Assembly (NCBI GenBank): GCA_016124675.1
Contig: WGNG01000004.1
Coordinates: forward strand, 1-64,000
From: Alphaproteobacteria bacterium
Lineage (GTDB): Bacteria > Pseudomonadota > Alphaproteobacteria > Caulobacterales > Maricaulaceae
Direction of reading: 5' to 3'
Length of the DNA: 64,000 bases
The translations under genes were made by a program, and so were the position numbers. Numbering within the stretch: the first letter of the stretch is position 1; every line of letters starts with the position of its first letter. The notes under the pieces were generated by a model that was given only the letters and a program-made list of their open reading frames with translations, was not told where the DNA came from and did not search any database. Positions 28,015 through 36,020 of the stretch are shown piece by piece.

Positions 28015-28757
28015 CCGTTATGCTGGAAAATGCTTCAGGCGCACCGCGCTACATGGCGCTGGCCGAAGCGCTGCGCGCGCGAATTGCCGGCGGCGACCCG
28101 GCGATTGGCGAGCTTCTGCCTACCGAGCACGCTTTGTGCGAAACCTATGGCGTGTCGCGTCATACCGTGCGCGAGGCGCTGCGCCTGCTGGCCGAGAGCG
28201 GGCTGATCGCCCGGCGGCGCGGGGCGGGCACCGTGGTGGTGGCCAATCAGACCCATGATCATTTCACCCAGCGCCTGGGCGGGGTGGATGACCTCATGCA
28301 ATACGCCCGCGACGCCAAGCTGCAGCCCAGAGCCACGCGCACCGGACCGCTGGACGGGGCGGTGGCGCGCGCCTTCGGCGTGGCGGCGGGGGGCGAATAT
28401 TTCCACGTGTTCGGCGTGCGCGGGCGCCCCGGCGAGACCCCGATCGCGCTCACCGATGTGTATATCCGCGCCGATATCGCCCCGCCGGTGGAGACGATCG
28501 TGGAGATGGGCGGCTCGGTCACCGACTGGATCGCGCGCGAGCGCGGCGTGCCCACCGCCCGCATCGAACAGTCCATCAGCGCCGGCGCCCTGACCGAACG
28601 CGAAGCCGAACCCCTCAACGCCGAAGCCGGCGAAGCCGCCCTGCGCACCCGCCGGCGCTATTACGACAAGGGCGGCCGCATCATCGCCCTGTCCGACAGC
28701 GTCCACCCGGGCGAACGCTTCACCTATGACATGGTCCTGCTGCGCGAGGCGGAGTAG
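28011..28757 (+). CDS. GntR-family regulator, HutC/UTRA type
   Basis: A 248-residue repressor-type protein. Residues about 10-80 are the winged helix-turn-helix (YMALAEALRARI, PTEHALCETYGVSRHTVREALRLLAESGLI), and residues about 95-240 are the UTRA ligand-binding domain (ending DSVHPGERFTYDMVL). The ATG at 28011 overlaps the stop of the CoA-transferase-like gene and has a perfect GGAGGT, so I prefer it to an ATG 24 bases upstream. It probably controls both arms of the divergent catabolic cluster in response to the substrate or its CoA ester. Confidence 0.9.
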   Translation: MTVMLENASGAPRYMALAEALRARIAGGDPAIGELLPTEHALCETYGVSRHTVREALRLLAESGLIARRRGAGTVVVANQTHDHFTQRLGGVDDLMQYARDAKLQPRATRTGPLDGAVARAFGVAAGGEYFHVFGVRGRPGETPIALTDVYIRADIAPPVETIVEMGGSVTDWIARERGVPTARIEQSISAGALTEREAEPLNAEAGEAALRTRRRYYDKGGRIIALSDSVHPGERFTYDMVLLREAE

Positions 28758-28869
28758 GGGCGGCGGCTTTCTCCGCTGAGGCAGGACGATCCCATTAATG
28801 CGATGGCTCAGGCCTCTGCCTGGGTTTACACTCCCGCTTGCGGGGCTGCCGGGTTCGAGCGACATGCGA

Positions 28870-29029
28870 CCCCATCTCGCCATCGCTCCTTGCTGAGCCA
28901 TTTTCGCAAGCGTCGCAGCCTGTCAAGGACGGCCCTTCGGGCCGCCGCCGTGCGGCGATCGGGCAAAGCCCGGTCGTCCTTGACAGGCTGCGATCGCCTT
29001 GCGGGACCCTCCAGCATGGAACGATGGGG
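28870..29029. repeat. MITE-like palindromic element, copy B
   Basis: The second copy of the element at 2076-2234. Its 19-base perfect arms are 28913-28931 and 28975-28993. Outside the arms the flanks match copy A in reverse-complement (CATTTTCGCAAGCG on the left, TCGCCTTGCGGGACCCTCCAG on the right side split at the arm), but the hairpin-rich core between the arms reads in the same direction as in copy A. So the core is inverted relative to the flanks between the two copies. It lies between the GntR gene and the SOS mutasome. Confidence 0.82.
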
Positions 29030-29136
29030 GAGGATTGATCCCCGGAAAACCCCAGGCCGAAGTCGCTCCGGGGCATCGCCTGGAGTCAAAGGCGATGGCC
29101 CTCCCGCGAGAGGGGAGGGCTGGCGTGCAACCGTCA

Positions 29137-29148
29137 CCCCCCCCCCCC
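29137..29148 (+). repeat. Homopolymeric tract of 12 C
   Basis: Twelve consecutive C residues stand about 16 bases upstream of the -35-like TTGACT of the mutasome promoter. Such runs are prone to slippage or to sequencing error. A small hairpin CCCTCCC-GCGAGAG-GGGAGGG lies just before it. Confidence 0.7.
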
Positions 29149-29182
29149 GCTGACCGCGCGTTCTTGACTCTGCCCGGGTGAA

Positions 29183-29197
29183 GAACAAAAATAGAAC
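29183..29197 (+). promoter_or_regulatory. LexA box of the imuA-imuB-dnaE2 operon
   Basis: GAAC-AAAAATA-GAAC is an exact match to the alphaproteobacterial LexA operator (GAAC-N7-GAAC, equivalently GTTC-N7-GTTC). TTGACT at 29164-29169 is a plausible -35 box and, with a 17-base spacer, puts the -10 inside the operator, so LexA would block RNA polymerase until DNA damage. Confidence 0.88.
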
Positions 29198-29245
29198 ATG
29201 ACAGGCGCCCGGCGGATGGCCGGGCCTGGCGGCAGAGTGCAGGAC

Positions 29246-30079
29246 ATGAGCAGGGATTGTCACGACGGCGCGCCGCAGGCGGGCGCCGCACAGATGGATT
29301 GCGTCGCGCGGCCCGAGCGTCTGGCCGCGCTGCGCGGGCGCATCGCGGCGCTGGAAACAGCGGGCGGGCGCAGCGTGGCGGCGCGGGCGCGCCTGTCGCC
29401 GCGCGAGACTGACGCGTCCGGCGCCGATGATGCCCTGGCCACGTTCCGGGCGCGTGCGGGCCTGCATGACATCCGCCCGGACAGCTATTTCGACGCCCCG
29501 GCGGCCTATGCCTTTGCGGTGCGCTGGCTGGCGGGCCTGCCCGATGACCGGCTGGTGGTCTGGGTGCGCGGGGCGGGCGATCCGCGCCTCGATTTCGGGG
29601 CGCCGTGCCCGGACGGGCTGGCGGCGTGCGGGCTTGATCCTGCGCGGCTTTTGCTGGTGCGTGCGCGCGCCGGGGCGGACGCGCTGTGGGCGATGGAGGA
29701 AGCGCTCAATGCCGGGGCGCTGGTCTTCGGCGAGGCGGGCGCCCAGCGCGCCTATGACCTCACCGCTTCGCGCCGGTTGCAGGCGCGCGCGGCGGCGGCG
29801 GGCAGCTGCGTGCTGGCGCTGGCCTCCCATGACGCATCGGGGACGAGCGCGGGGCTGACCTGCTGGCGCATCGCCGCAGCGCCGGGTCTGGCTGCGCCGT
29901 GGCGCGGGGCGGGGGGGCTGGCGGGGCTCGGCGCCCTGCGGGTGCGCGCCGTGCTGGAACGTCAGCGCGGCGGTCCGCCGGGCCGGTTTGATCTGGAATG
30001 GAGCGACCATGCGCTATGCAGCCCTGAGCCTGCCGGACTGGCCGGTGGAGCGCGCCCGCCGCGCCGCGCCGCCGGATAG
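29246..30079 (+). CDS. imuA: ImuA, SOS mutasome accessory protein
   Basis: A 277-residue SulA/RecA-like protein (MSRDCHDGAPQAG start; LAALRGRIAALET, FRARAGLHDIRPDSYFDAPAAYAFA, then an ATPase-like core without a clear Walker A). ImuA links RecA and ImuB in damage-induced mutagenesis with DnaE2. An ATG at 29198 is in frame but lies directly behind the LexA box, too close to be downstream of the transcript start, so 29246 is preferred. It overlaps imuB by 71 bases. Confidence 0.85.
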   Translation: MSRDCHDGAPQAGAAQMDCVARPERLAALRGRIAALETAGGRSVAARARLSPRETDASGADDALATFRARAGLHDIRPDSYFDAPAAYAFAVRWLAGLPDDRLVVWVRGAGDPRLDFGAPCPDGLAACGLDPARLLLVRARAGADALWAMEEALNAGALVFGEAGAQRAYDLTASRRLQARAAAAGSCVLALASHDASGTSAGLTCWRIAAAPGLAAPWRGAGGLAGLGALRVRAVLERQRGGPPGRFDLEWSDHALCSPEPAGLAGGARPPRRAAG

Positions 30080-31535
30080 CCGCCCCTTCGCCCTGATCGC
30101 GCCGGGCGCGGGCGGCGAGCGTCTTTACGCGGTCTGTCCGGCGGCTGTGCGCGCCGGGCTCGCCCTGTCCATGCGCGTGGCCGATGCGCGCGCGCTGGTC
30201 CCTGAGCTGCGTGTCCGCGCCGCTGATCCCGAGGGCGACCGCGCGGCGCTGGAGGACCTGGCGCGCTGGTGCGGGCGGGTCTCGCCCTGGACGGCGCCGG
30301 ACCCGGGCGCGGCGGCGCCTCTGTCGGGCGTGCTGATGGACATTACCGGCTGCGCGCGCGTGTTCGGCGGCGAGGACCGTCTGCTGGACGGGCTTTTGCG
30401 CGATGTGCGCGCGCTGGGCTTCACCGCCCGCGCCGCCGCCGCGCCGACGCTGGGGCTGGCCTGGGCTTTGGCGCGCCATGGCGAGACGGGGCGGCGCGGC
30501 TGGTGCGCGGCCGATGACGCGCACGGGGCGCTGGCGCCGCTGCCGGTGGAGGCCTTGCGCCTGACGCCGGAGATGTGTGCCGCGCTGCGCCGGTTCGGGC
30601 TCAGCACGGCGGGCGCGCTGATGGGGCTGCCGCGCCGGGCGCTGGTGCGCCGCTTCGGGCCGGAGCTGGCGCGCCGGCTGGACCAGGCGCTGGGCGGGGT
30701 GCGCGAGACGCTGTCGCCGCTGCGCCCCGCGCCGGCCCTGCGTGCGCGGGTGCGCTTTGCTGAGCCGCTGATCACGCTCGACAGCGTCGGGGAGGCGTTC
30801 GCCCACGCCCTGACGCGCCTGTGCGCCCTGCTCGAACGCGAGGGTCTGGGCGCCCTGCGCGTGCGCCTGACCCTGTACCGGGCCGATGGCGGGGTGGGGG
30901 AGATGAGGCTGGCCGCCGCCGCCCCGGTGCGCGACAGCGCCCATCTGATCCGGCTGATGCGCCACCGGCTGGAGCGCGCGGGGCTGGACGCCGGGTTCGG
31001 CGTGGACCTGGTGGAGGCCGCCGCCCTCATGACACGTCCGCTGGATGCGGGCCAGACCAGTCTTGATCCCGATGCGGGCGCGGAGCGTCTGGCCGCGGCG
31101 CGCCTGATGGACCGGCTGGATGCGCGGCTGGGCGCCGGGGCGGCGGCGTGTGCCGAGGCGGTGGATAGTCATGCGCCCGAGCGCGCGGGGCAATGGCGGT
31201 CCGGTGCGGCGGCGCCTGCGGTCTGGCCGCGCCGCCCGGAGCGCCGGCCGCTTTTGATCCTGGACCCGCCCGAGCCTGCCGAGGCGGTGGCGGAGATTCC
31301 CGACGGACCGCCGCGCCGCTTCACCTGGCGCCGGGTCGCCCACACGGTGGCGCGCGCGGAGGGACCTGAGCGCATTGCGCCGGAATGGTGGCGCCTCACC
31401 CCCGGGGCGGCGGCGCGCACGCGTGATTATTTCCGTGTCGAGACCGGGGAGGGGCGCCGGTTCTGGCTGTACCGTGAGGGCCTGTATGGCCGCGAGACCC
31501 GGCAGCCGGGCTGGTTCGTCCACGGGGCGGGGTGA
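30009..31535 (+). CDS. imuB: ImuB, catalytically inactive Y-family polymerase homologue
   Basis: A 508-residue Y-family-like protein that acts as a hub, binding the clamp, ImuA and DnaE2. It begins MRYAALSLPDWPVERARR, where active Y-family enzymes carry a D-x-D/E metal site, and has LMDITGCARVFGGE in place of the S-x-D-E motif, so the catalytic acids are missing, as in Caulobacter ImuB. Palm, fingers and little-finger-like regions follow, with a long C-terminal extension. The ATG at 30009 lies inside the end of imuA; its stop is 13 bases before dnaE2. Confidence 0.92.
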   Translation: MRYAALSLPDWPVERARRAAPPDSRPFALIAPGAGGERLYAVCPAAVRAGLALSMRVADARALVPELRVRAADPEGDRAALEDLARWCGRVSPWTAPDPGAAAPLSGVLMDITGCARVFGGEDRLLDGLLRDVRALGFTARAAAAPTLGLAWALARHGETGRRGWCAADDAHGALAPLPVEALRLTPEMCAALRRFGLSTAGALMGLPRRALVRRFGPELARRLDQALGGVRETLSPLRPAPALRARVRFAEPLITLDSVGEAFAHALTRLCALLEREGLGALRVRLTLYRADGGVGEMRLAAAAPVRDSAHLIRLMRHRLERAGLDAGFGVDLVEAAALMTRPLDAGQTSLDPDAGAERLAAARLMDRLDARLGAGAAACAEAVDSHAPERAGQWRSGAAAPAVWPRRPERRPLLILDPPEPAEAVAEIPDGPPRRFTWRRVAHTVARAEGPERIAPEWWRLTPGAAARTRDYFRVETGEGRRFWLYREGLYGRETRQPGWFVHGAG

Positions 31536-31548
31536 TGGGGGCGGGGTG

Positions 31549-34500
31549 ATGGCGCACTTTGCCGAGCTGTGCGCGGCCAGCAATTTCTCCTTCCTGCGCG
31601 GGGCGAGCCATCCCCACGAGATGGTCGAAGCCGCCGCCGCGCTGGGGCTGGAGGCGGTGGCGATCGCGGATCGCAATACGCTGGCGGGGGCGGTGCGCGC
31701 TTTCCTGGCGGGGCGCGACAAGGGCGTGCGCGTGCTCACCGGCGCGCGGCTGGCAGCTGAAACGGGCGTGGAGCTGGTGTGCATTCCGCGCACCCGCGCC
31801 GCCTATGGCCGGCTGTGCCGGGCCTTGTCCGACGCACACGAAACCGGCGAGCCCGGCGCGCCGCACATTGACCTGCCCGCCATGGCGCAGGCGCTGGGCG
31901 AGGCGCAGATCCTGATCCTGATGCCCCCGCCTGAAGCCGATGAGGACTGGCGCGCGCAGGCGGAAGGCGTGCTGGCGCGCGCTGTCTCGCCGGTGCATCT
32001 GGCGCTGGTGCGCCGCTTTGACGGGCGCGATGGCGCGCGCCTGCACACGTTGGCGGCGCTGGCGAGAGGCTGGGGCGTGCAGACGTTGGCCAGCAGCGAT
32101 GCGCTCTATCACGCGCCCGAGCGGCGGGCGCTGCAGGACGTGCTGACATGCATCCGCGAGCATGTGCGCATCGACGGGGCGGGCCGGCGCCTGGAAGCCA
32201 ATGCCGAACGACATTTGAAAGACGCCGCCGAGATGGCGCGCCTGTTTGCGGATTATCCTGACGCCGTGGCGCGCACGGCGCAGCTGGCGCGCACGGTGAC
32301 ATTCTGCCTTGATGAGCTGGTCTATGCCTATCCCGACGAAACCATCGGGGCGGGCGAGACGCCCATGGAGACGCTGCGCCGGCTGACACGCGAGGGCGCG
32401 GCGCGGCGCTGGCCCGGCGGCATTCCCGCAGCAGTGCAAAAGGCGCTGGAGCATGAGCTGGAGCTGATCGCATCGCTCGATTACGCCAGCTATTTCCTGA
32501 CCGTGGAGGATCTGGTGCGGTTCGCCCGCTCGCGCGGCATTCTGTGCCAGGGGCGCGGCTCGGCGGCCAATTCGGCGGTGTGCTACGCGATTGGCGTCAC
32601 CGAAGTGGACCCGGCGCGGATCGATCTTCTGTTTGAGCGCTTCATCTCCGCCGAGCGGGGCGAGCCGCCTGATATCGATGTGGATTTCGAGCATGAGCGG
32701 CGCGAGGAGGTGATCCAGTACGTCTATGAGAAATATGGCCGCCGGCGCGCGGCCATGACGGCGGTGGTCCATTGCTACCGGCCGCGCGGTGCGCTGCGCG
32801 AGGCGGGCAAGGTGTTCGGCCTGTCGGGCGATGTGATCGCGGCCCTGTCCAGGGCGGTGTGGGGCTGGCGTGATCCGGTGTCGCCTCAGACGATCCGCGA
32901 TGAGCTGGGCCTGGACCCCGATGCGCCGGCCCTGCGCCGCACGCTGGCGGCGGCGCGCGCCCTGCAGGGCTTTCCGCGGCACCTGTCCCAGCACCCGGGC
33001 GGGTTCGTGATGACGCTGGACCGGCTGGACGAGATGGTCCCGGTGCGCAAGGCCGCCATGCCCGAGCGCACGGCCATCGAGTGGGACAAGGAGGATATCG
33101 ACGCGCTGGGCCTGATGAAGGTGGATGTGCTGGGGCTGGGCATGCTCAGCTGCGTGTCGCGGGCGCTGGCGATGATCGCAGACGCCTACGGCCGGCCCAT
33201 GCAGGTGCAGGACATCCCCGCAGAGGACCCGGTGGTCTATGACATGATATGCAAGGCCGACACGGTGGGCGTGTTCCAGATCGAGAGCCGGGCGCAGATG
33301 AGCATGCTGCCGCGCCTGAAGCCGCGCTGCTTCTATGATCTGGTGATCGAGGTGGCCATTGTGCGCCCCGGACCGATCCAGGGCGACATGGTCCATCCCT
33401 ATCTGCGCCGGCGCGAGGGGCGCGAGGCGGTGCACTATCCGTCCGAGGCGCTGCGCGCGGTGCTGGGCAAGACGCTGGGCGTGCCTTTGTTCCAGGAGCA
33501 GGCGATGAAGATCGCCATCGTGGCGGCGGGCTTCACCCCGTCGCAGGCCGACCGGCTGCGCCGCTCCATGGCGGCGTTCCGCCGGGCCGGGACGATCCAG
33601 GAGATGGGCGAGAAGCTGGTCGCGGGCATGATCGCCAACGGCTATGAGCCCGATTTCGCCGAGCGCTGCTTCCGCCAGCTGGAAGGGTTTGGCGAGTACG
33701 GTTTTCCCGAAAGCCATGCGGCCAGCTTTGCGCTGATCGTCTATGTCTCGTGCTGGCTCAAGCGCCATTACCCGGACGCGTTCCTGGCCGCCATGCTGAA
33801 CGCCCAGCCGCTGGGCTTCTACGCCCCGGCCCAGCTGGTGCGCGATGCGCGCCAGCACGGCGTGGTGGTGCGCGCGCCCGATGTGAACGCGTCGCACTGG
33901 GACTGCACGCTGGAGACGCTGGCGCCGGGCGAGCGGGCCCGCGCGACGCCCGAGGGCGGGGCGCAGCGGGCGGTGCGCCTGGGCCTGCGCCAGATCAAGG
34001 GCCTGGCGCAAGGCGCGGCGGCGCGTGTGATCGCAGCGCGCGAGCACGGACCCTTTGCCAGCCTTGAGGATGCCGCCCGGCGCGCCGGGCTCCTGAAAGG
34101 CACGCTGGACGTGCTGGCGCGCGCCGACGCCTTCGCCTCGCTGGGCGAGGGCCGCCGGGCGGCGGGCTGGCGCGCGCGGGCGGTGGCGGGGCCCGACCTG
34201 CCGCTCTTCGCCGCCGCCGGGGGCGAGGGGGTGATGGCCGATCATTCCGGCGCCGCCCTGCCGGCGCTGAAGGCGTCAGAAGACGTGGTGCAGGATTATG
34301 CGAGCCTGTCTTTGTCGCTCAAAGGCCATCCCATGACCTTCCTGCGCGGGCATTTCCACCGTCTGGGCTATCAGCCCTGCGCCGAACTGGCCCGCCTGCG
34401 CCCGGGCGCGCGCACGGGGGTGGCCGGTCTGGTGCTGGTGCGCCAGCGGCCCGGCTCGGCCAAGGGGGTGATCTTCGCCACGCTGGAGGACGAGACGGGC

Positions 34501-34815
34501 ACCGCCAATGTGATCATCTGGCCGCACGTGTTTGCGCGCTTCCGCCGGGCGGTGATCGGGGCCAAGCTCCTGGGCGTGACCGGCGAGCTGCAGCGCGAGG
34601 GCGAGGTGATCCATCTGGTCGCCGCCCGGGCGCGCGACTGGAGCGAGGCGCTGGACGCGCTGACGCAAGGCGATGAGGCGGGCGGATTCCACAGCGCGCT
34701 GGCCCGCGCCGACGAGGTGACCCGTCCGAGCGCTGACGCGCGCGAGCGCCCCCGGCGCCGCCTCGCGGCGCCGCAAACCGCCGCCATCATCCCCTCCAGC
34801 CGGGATTTCCGGTGA
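31549..34815 (+). CDS. dnaE2: Error-prone DNA polymerase DnaE2 (ImuC)
   Basis: A 1088-residue C-family polymerase alpha subunit that carries out translesion synthesis with ImuA and ImuB. In order: PHP domain (FAELCAASNFSFLRGASHP at the start), polymerase core with the catalytic aspartates in PDIDVDFEHERRE (about residue 380), KVDVLGLGMLS, the tandem helix-hairpin-helix, and the OB-fold (TGVAGLVLVRQRPGSAKGV) near residue 960. The ATG at 31549 has GGGGCGGG before it and starts exactly at the family N-terminus. Third gene of the LexA-controlled operon. Confidence 0.95.
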   Translation: MAHFAELCAASNFSFLRGASHPHEMVEAAAALGLEAVAIADRNTLAGAVRAFLAGRDKGVRVLTGARLAAETGVELVCIPRTRAAYGRLCRALSDAHETGEPGAPHIDLPAMAQALGEAQILILMPPPEADEDWRAQAEGVLARAVSPVHLALVRRFDGRDGARLHTLAALARGWGVQTLASSDALYHAPERRALQDVLTCIREHVRIDGAGRRLEANAERHLKDAAEMARLFADYPDAVARTAQLARTVTFCLDELVYAYPDETIGAGETPMETLRRLTREGAARRWPGGIPAAVQKALEHELELIASLDYASYFLTVEDLVRFARSRGILCQGRGSAANSAVCYAIGVTEVDPARIDLLFERFISAERGEPPDIDVDFEHERREEVIQYVYEKYGRRRAAMTAVVHCYRPRGALREAGKVFGLSGDVIAALSRAVWGWRDPVSPQTIRDELGLDPDAPALRRTLAAARALQGFPRHLSQHPGGFVMTLDRLDEMVPVRKAAMPERTAIEWDKEDIDALGLMKVDVLGLGMLSCVSRALAMIADAYGRPMQVQDIPAEDPVVYDMICKADTVGVFQIESRAQMSMLPRLKPRCFYDLVIEVAIVRPGPIQGDMVHPYLRRREGREAVHYPSEALRAVLGKTLGVPLFQEQAMKIAIVAAGFTPSQADRLRRSMAAFRRAGTIQEMGEKLVAGMIANGYEPDFAERCFRQLEGFGEYGFPESHAASFALIVYVSCWLKRHYPDAFLAAMLNAQPLGFYAPAQLVRDARQHGVVVRAPDVNASHWDCTLETLAPGERARATPEGGAQRAVRLGLRQIKGLAQGAAARVIAAREHGPFASLEDAARRAGLLKGTLDVLARADAFASLGEGRRAAGWRARAVAGPDLPLFAAAGGEGVMADHSGAALPALKASEDVVQDYASLSLSLKGHPMTFLRGHFHRLGYQPCAELARLRPGARTGVAGLVLVRQRPGSAKGVIFATLEDETGTANVIIWPHVFARFRRAVIGAKLLGVTGELQREGEVIHLVAARARDWSEALDALTQGDEAGGFHSALARADEVTRPSADARERPRRRLAAPQTAAIIPSSRDFR

Positions 34816-34860
34816 GGCGCGCCGCCCGGAACGGCTTTTTCGCTTGATCCTCTGCCCGTT

Positions 34861-34882
34861 TCGAAATGATATACCATTTCGA
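34861..34882. promoter_or_regulatory. Palindromic operator upstream of the DUF1838 gene
   Basis: TCGAAATG-N6-CATTTCGA is a 22-base near-perfect palindrome (centre ATATAC) 41 bases before the DUF1838 start. Its complement shares the 15-base string CGAAATGGTATATCA with the site at 35914-35934 in front of the TonB-dependent receptor. TGGTATAC-type centres are typical of FadR-subfamily GntR regulators, none of which is encoded in this window. Confidence 0.65.
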
Positions 34883-34922
34883 GAGCCGGACCTCACCGGC
34901 TCCGTGCGGAGGAGACACACCC

Positions 34923-35810
34923 ATGAGAACCCTGATGGTTGCGCTGGGCCTGAGCGCCGTCACGGCGGCTGCGGCCTGCGCCCAGGAGCGGCTCAGCTTC
35001 GACAATCCCGACGACGTCATCACCATGAACCGCAAGATCGGCTGCTCGACGGTGGATGGCGAGCCGATCACGTTTTACTGGCATGGCTACGCCTTCTCGC
35101 GCCGCGCCGGCGAACCGGACCGGCGCCTGTTCCGCGTCGAGGGCATGAATGTGCGCGCCTGCGTGACGGTGGAGCATCCCGAGTACGGGACCGGCTACCG
35201 CCTCGTCTCGCGTGAAATCCTGCTCTATCTCGATCCGGACACGAACGAGATCCTGTCCACCTGGGACAATCCGTGGACCGGAGAGACGGTGGACGTGCTC
35301 CATGTCGCCAATGATCCGGTCAATTCGCGCGGCAGCTTCCCGCAAGGGCCCAACGGCCCGGCCCGGTGGCGTGGATCATCCGTGGGCGATGATTTCTGGC
35401 AGACCACCACCGTGCCGCTGTTCTATTCCAACCCGCTTGCGAGCGAGTTCCAGGCCGAGATCGGCGGGACGTATCACGCCACCGAGATGTTCAATTTCTT
35501 CGGCAGCGTTGACGACATCACCGATCCTGAAACCACGACCGCCGATGTGGAGGTGGGCTGGGTGCGCATGTCCGACTGGCTGCCCTGGATGCAGATGCGC
35601 GGGCGCGACGGGGTGATCTATTTCCACACCGCCGGAACCAAGCTGGACAGCTGGAACGAGCTGCCGGACTTCTTCCAGGACGAGATCGCGCGGCATTATC
35701 CCGAATACACCGAGCCGCCCGCCCTTGATGACGACCGCCCGAACGTGACCAGCTGGACCTATTACCGCGATATCGCCGCGGGCGTGGTGACGGCGCCGGA
35801 CCGAAATTGA
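34923..35810 (+). CDS. Exported DUF1838-family protein
   Basis: A 295-residue protein with a Sec signal peptide (MRTLMVALGLSAVTAAAACAQ, cut here at the edge) and the DUF1838 body: TMNRKIGCSTVDGEPITFYWHGYAFS near the start, VSREILLYLDPDTNEILSTW, then VDVLHVANDPVN and a C-terminal WTYYRDIAAG. The function of DUF1838 is unknown; the sequence suggests a beta-rich periplasmic or secreted protein. The ATG at 34923 has GGAGGAG before it. It is followed by a strong hairpin, then by the receptor gene controlled by a matching operator, so the two are a regulon if not an operon. Confidence 0.85.
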   Translation: MRTLMVALGLSAVTAAAACAQERLSFDNPDDVITMNRKIGCSTVDGEPITFYWHGYAFSRRAGEPDRRLFRVEGMNVRACVTVEHPEYGTGYRLVSREILLYLDPDTNEILSTWDNPWTGETVDVLHVANDPVNSRGSFPQGPNGPARWRGSSVGDDFWQTTTVPLFYSNPLASEFQAEIGGTYHATEMFNFFGSVDDITDPETTTADVEVGWVRMSDWLPWMQMRGRDGVIYFHTAGTKLDSWNELPDFFQDEIARHYPEYTEPPALDDDRPNVTSWTYYRDIAAGVVTAPDRN

Positions 35811-35820
35811 ACCACCGCTT

Positions 35821-35850
35821 CCGGCCGCCCTCAGCGGCGGCCGGTTTGTA
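35821..35850 (+). terminator. Terminator-like hairpin after the DUF1838 gene
   Basis: CCGGCCGCC (35821-35829) pairs perfectly with GGCGGCCGG (35836-35844) around a six-base loop, followed by TTTGT. It starts 10 bases after the stop codon. The T-run is short, so termination may be partial. Confidence 0.6.
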
Positions 35851-35913
35851 ACTGAAATGCAACACTGGCCGGAGTTTGTTCGGACATGCGCCACATGACA
35901 GCGGCCCGCCCGG

Positions 35914-35934
35914 ACGAAATGGTATATCAATTGA
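35914..35934. promoter_or_regulatory. Operator-like site upstream of the second TonB-dependent receptor
   Basis: ACGAAATGGTATATCAATTGA contains the same 15-base core CGAAATGGTATATCA as the complement of the site at 34861-34882, but its right arm is degenerate. It lies about 90 bases before the GTG start of the receptor gene, in promoter position. Confidence 0.6.
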
Positions 35935-36020
35935 CGCAGACCTGCGCCCATACGCGACTCGCGCCGGGCCAGACCATGACTCACAAGGCTTAAAAAAGCC
36001 GCGCAAGGGGAGACTAGAGC

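Noticed and set aside
29198-29245. Earlier start of imuA at ATG 29198
   Set aside because: This ATG directly abuts the LexA box, so it would lie at or before the transcript start; 29246 fits better.
31396-34245. A 949-residue minus-strand frame
   Set aside because: It lies antisense to dnaE2, whose catalytic motifs are clear; the frame is a shadow of high third-position GC.
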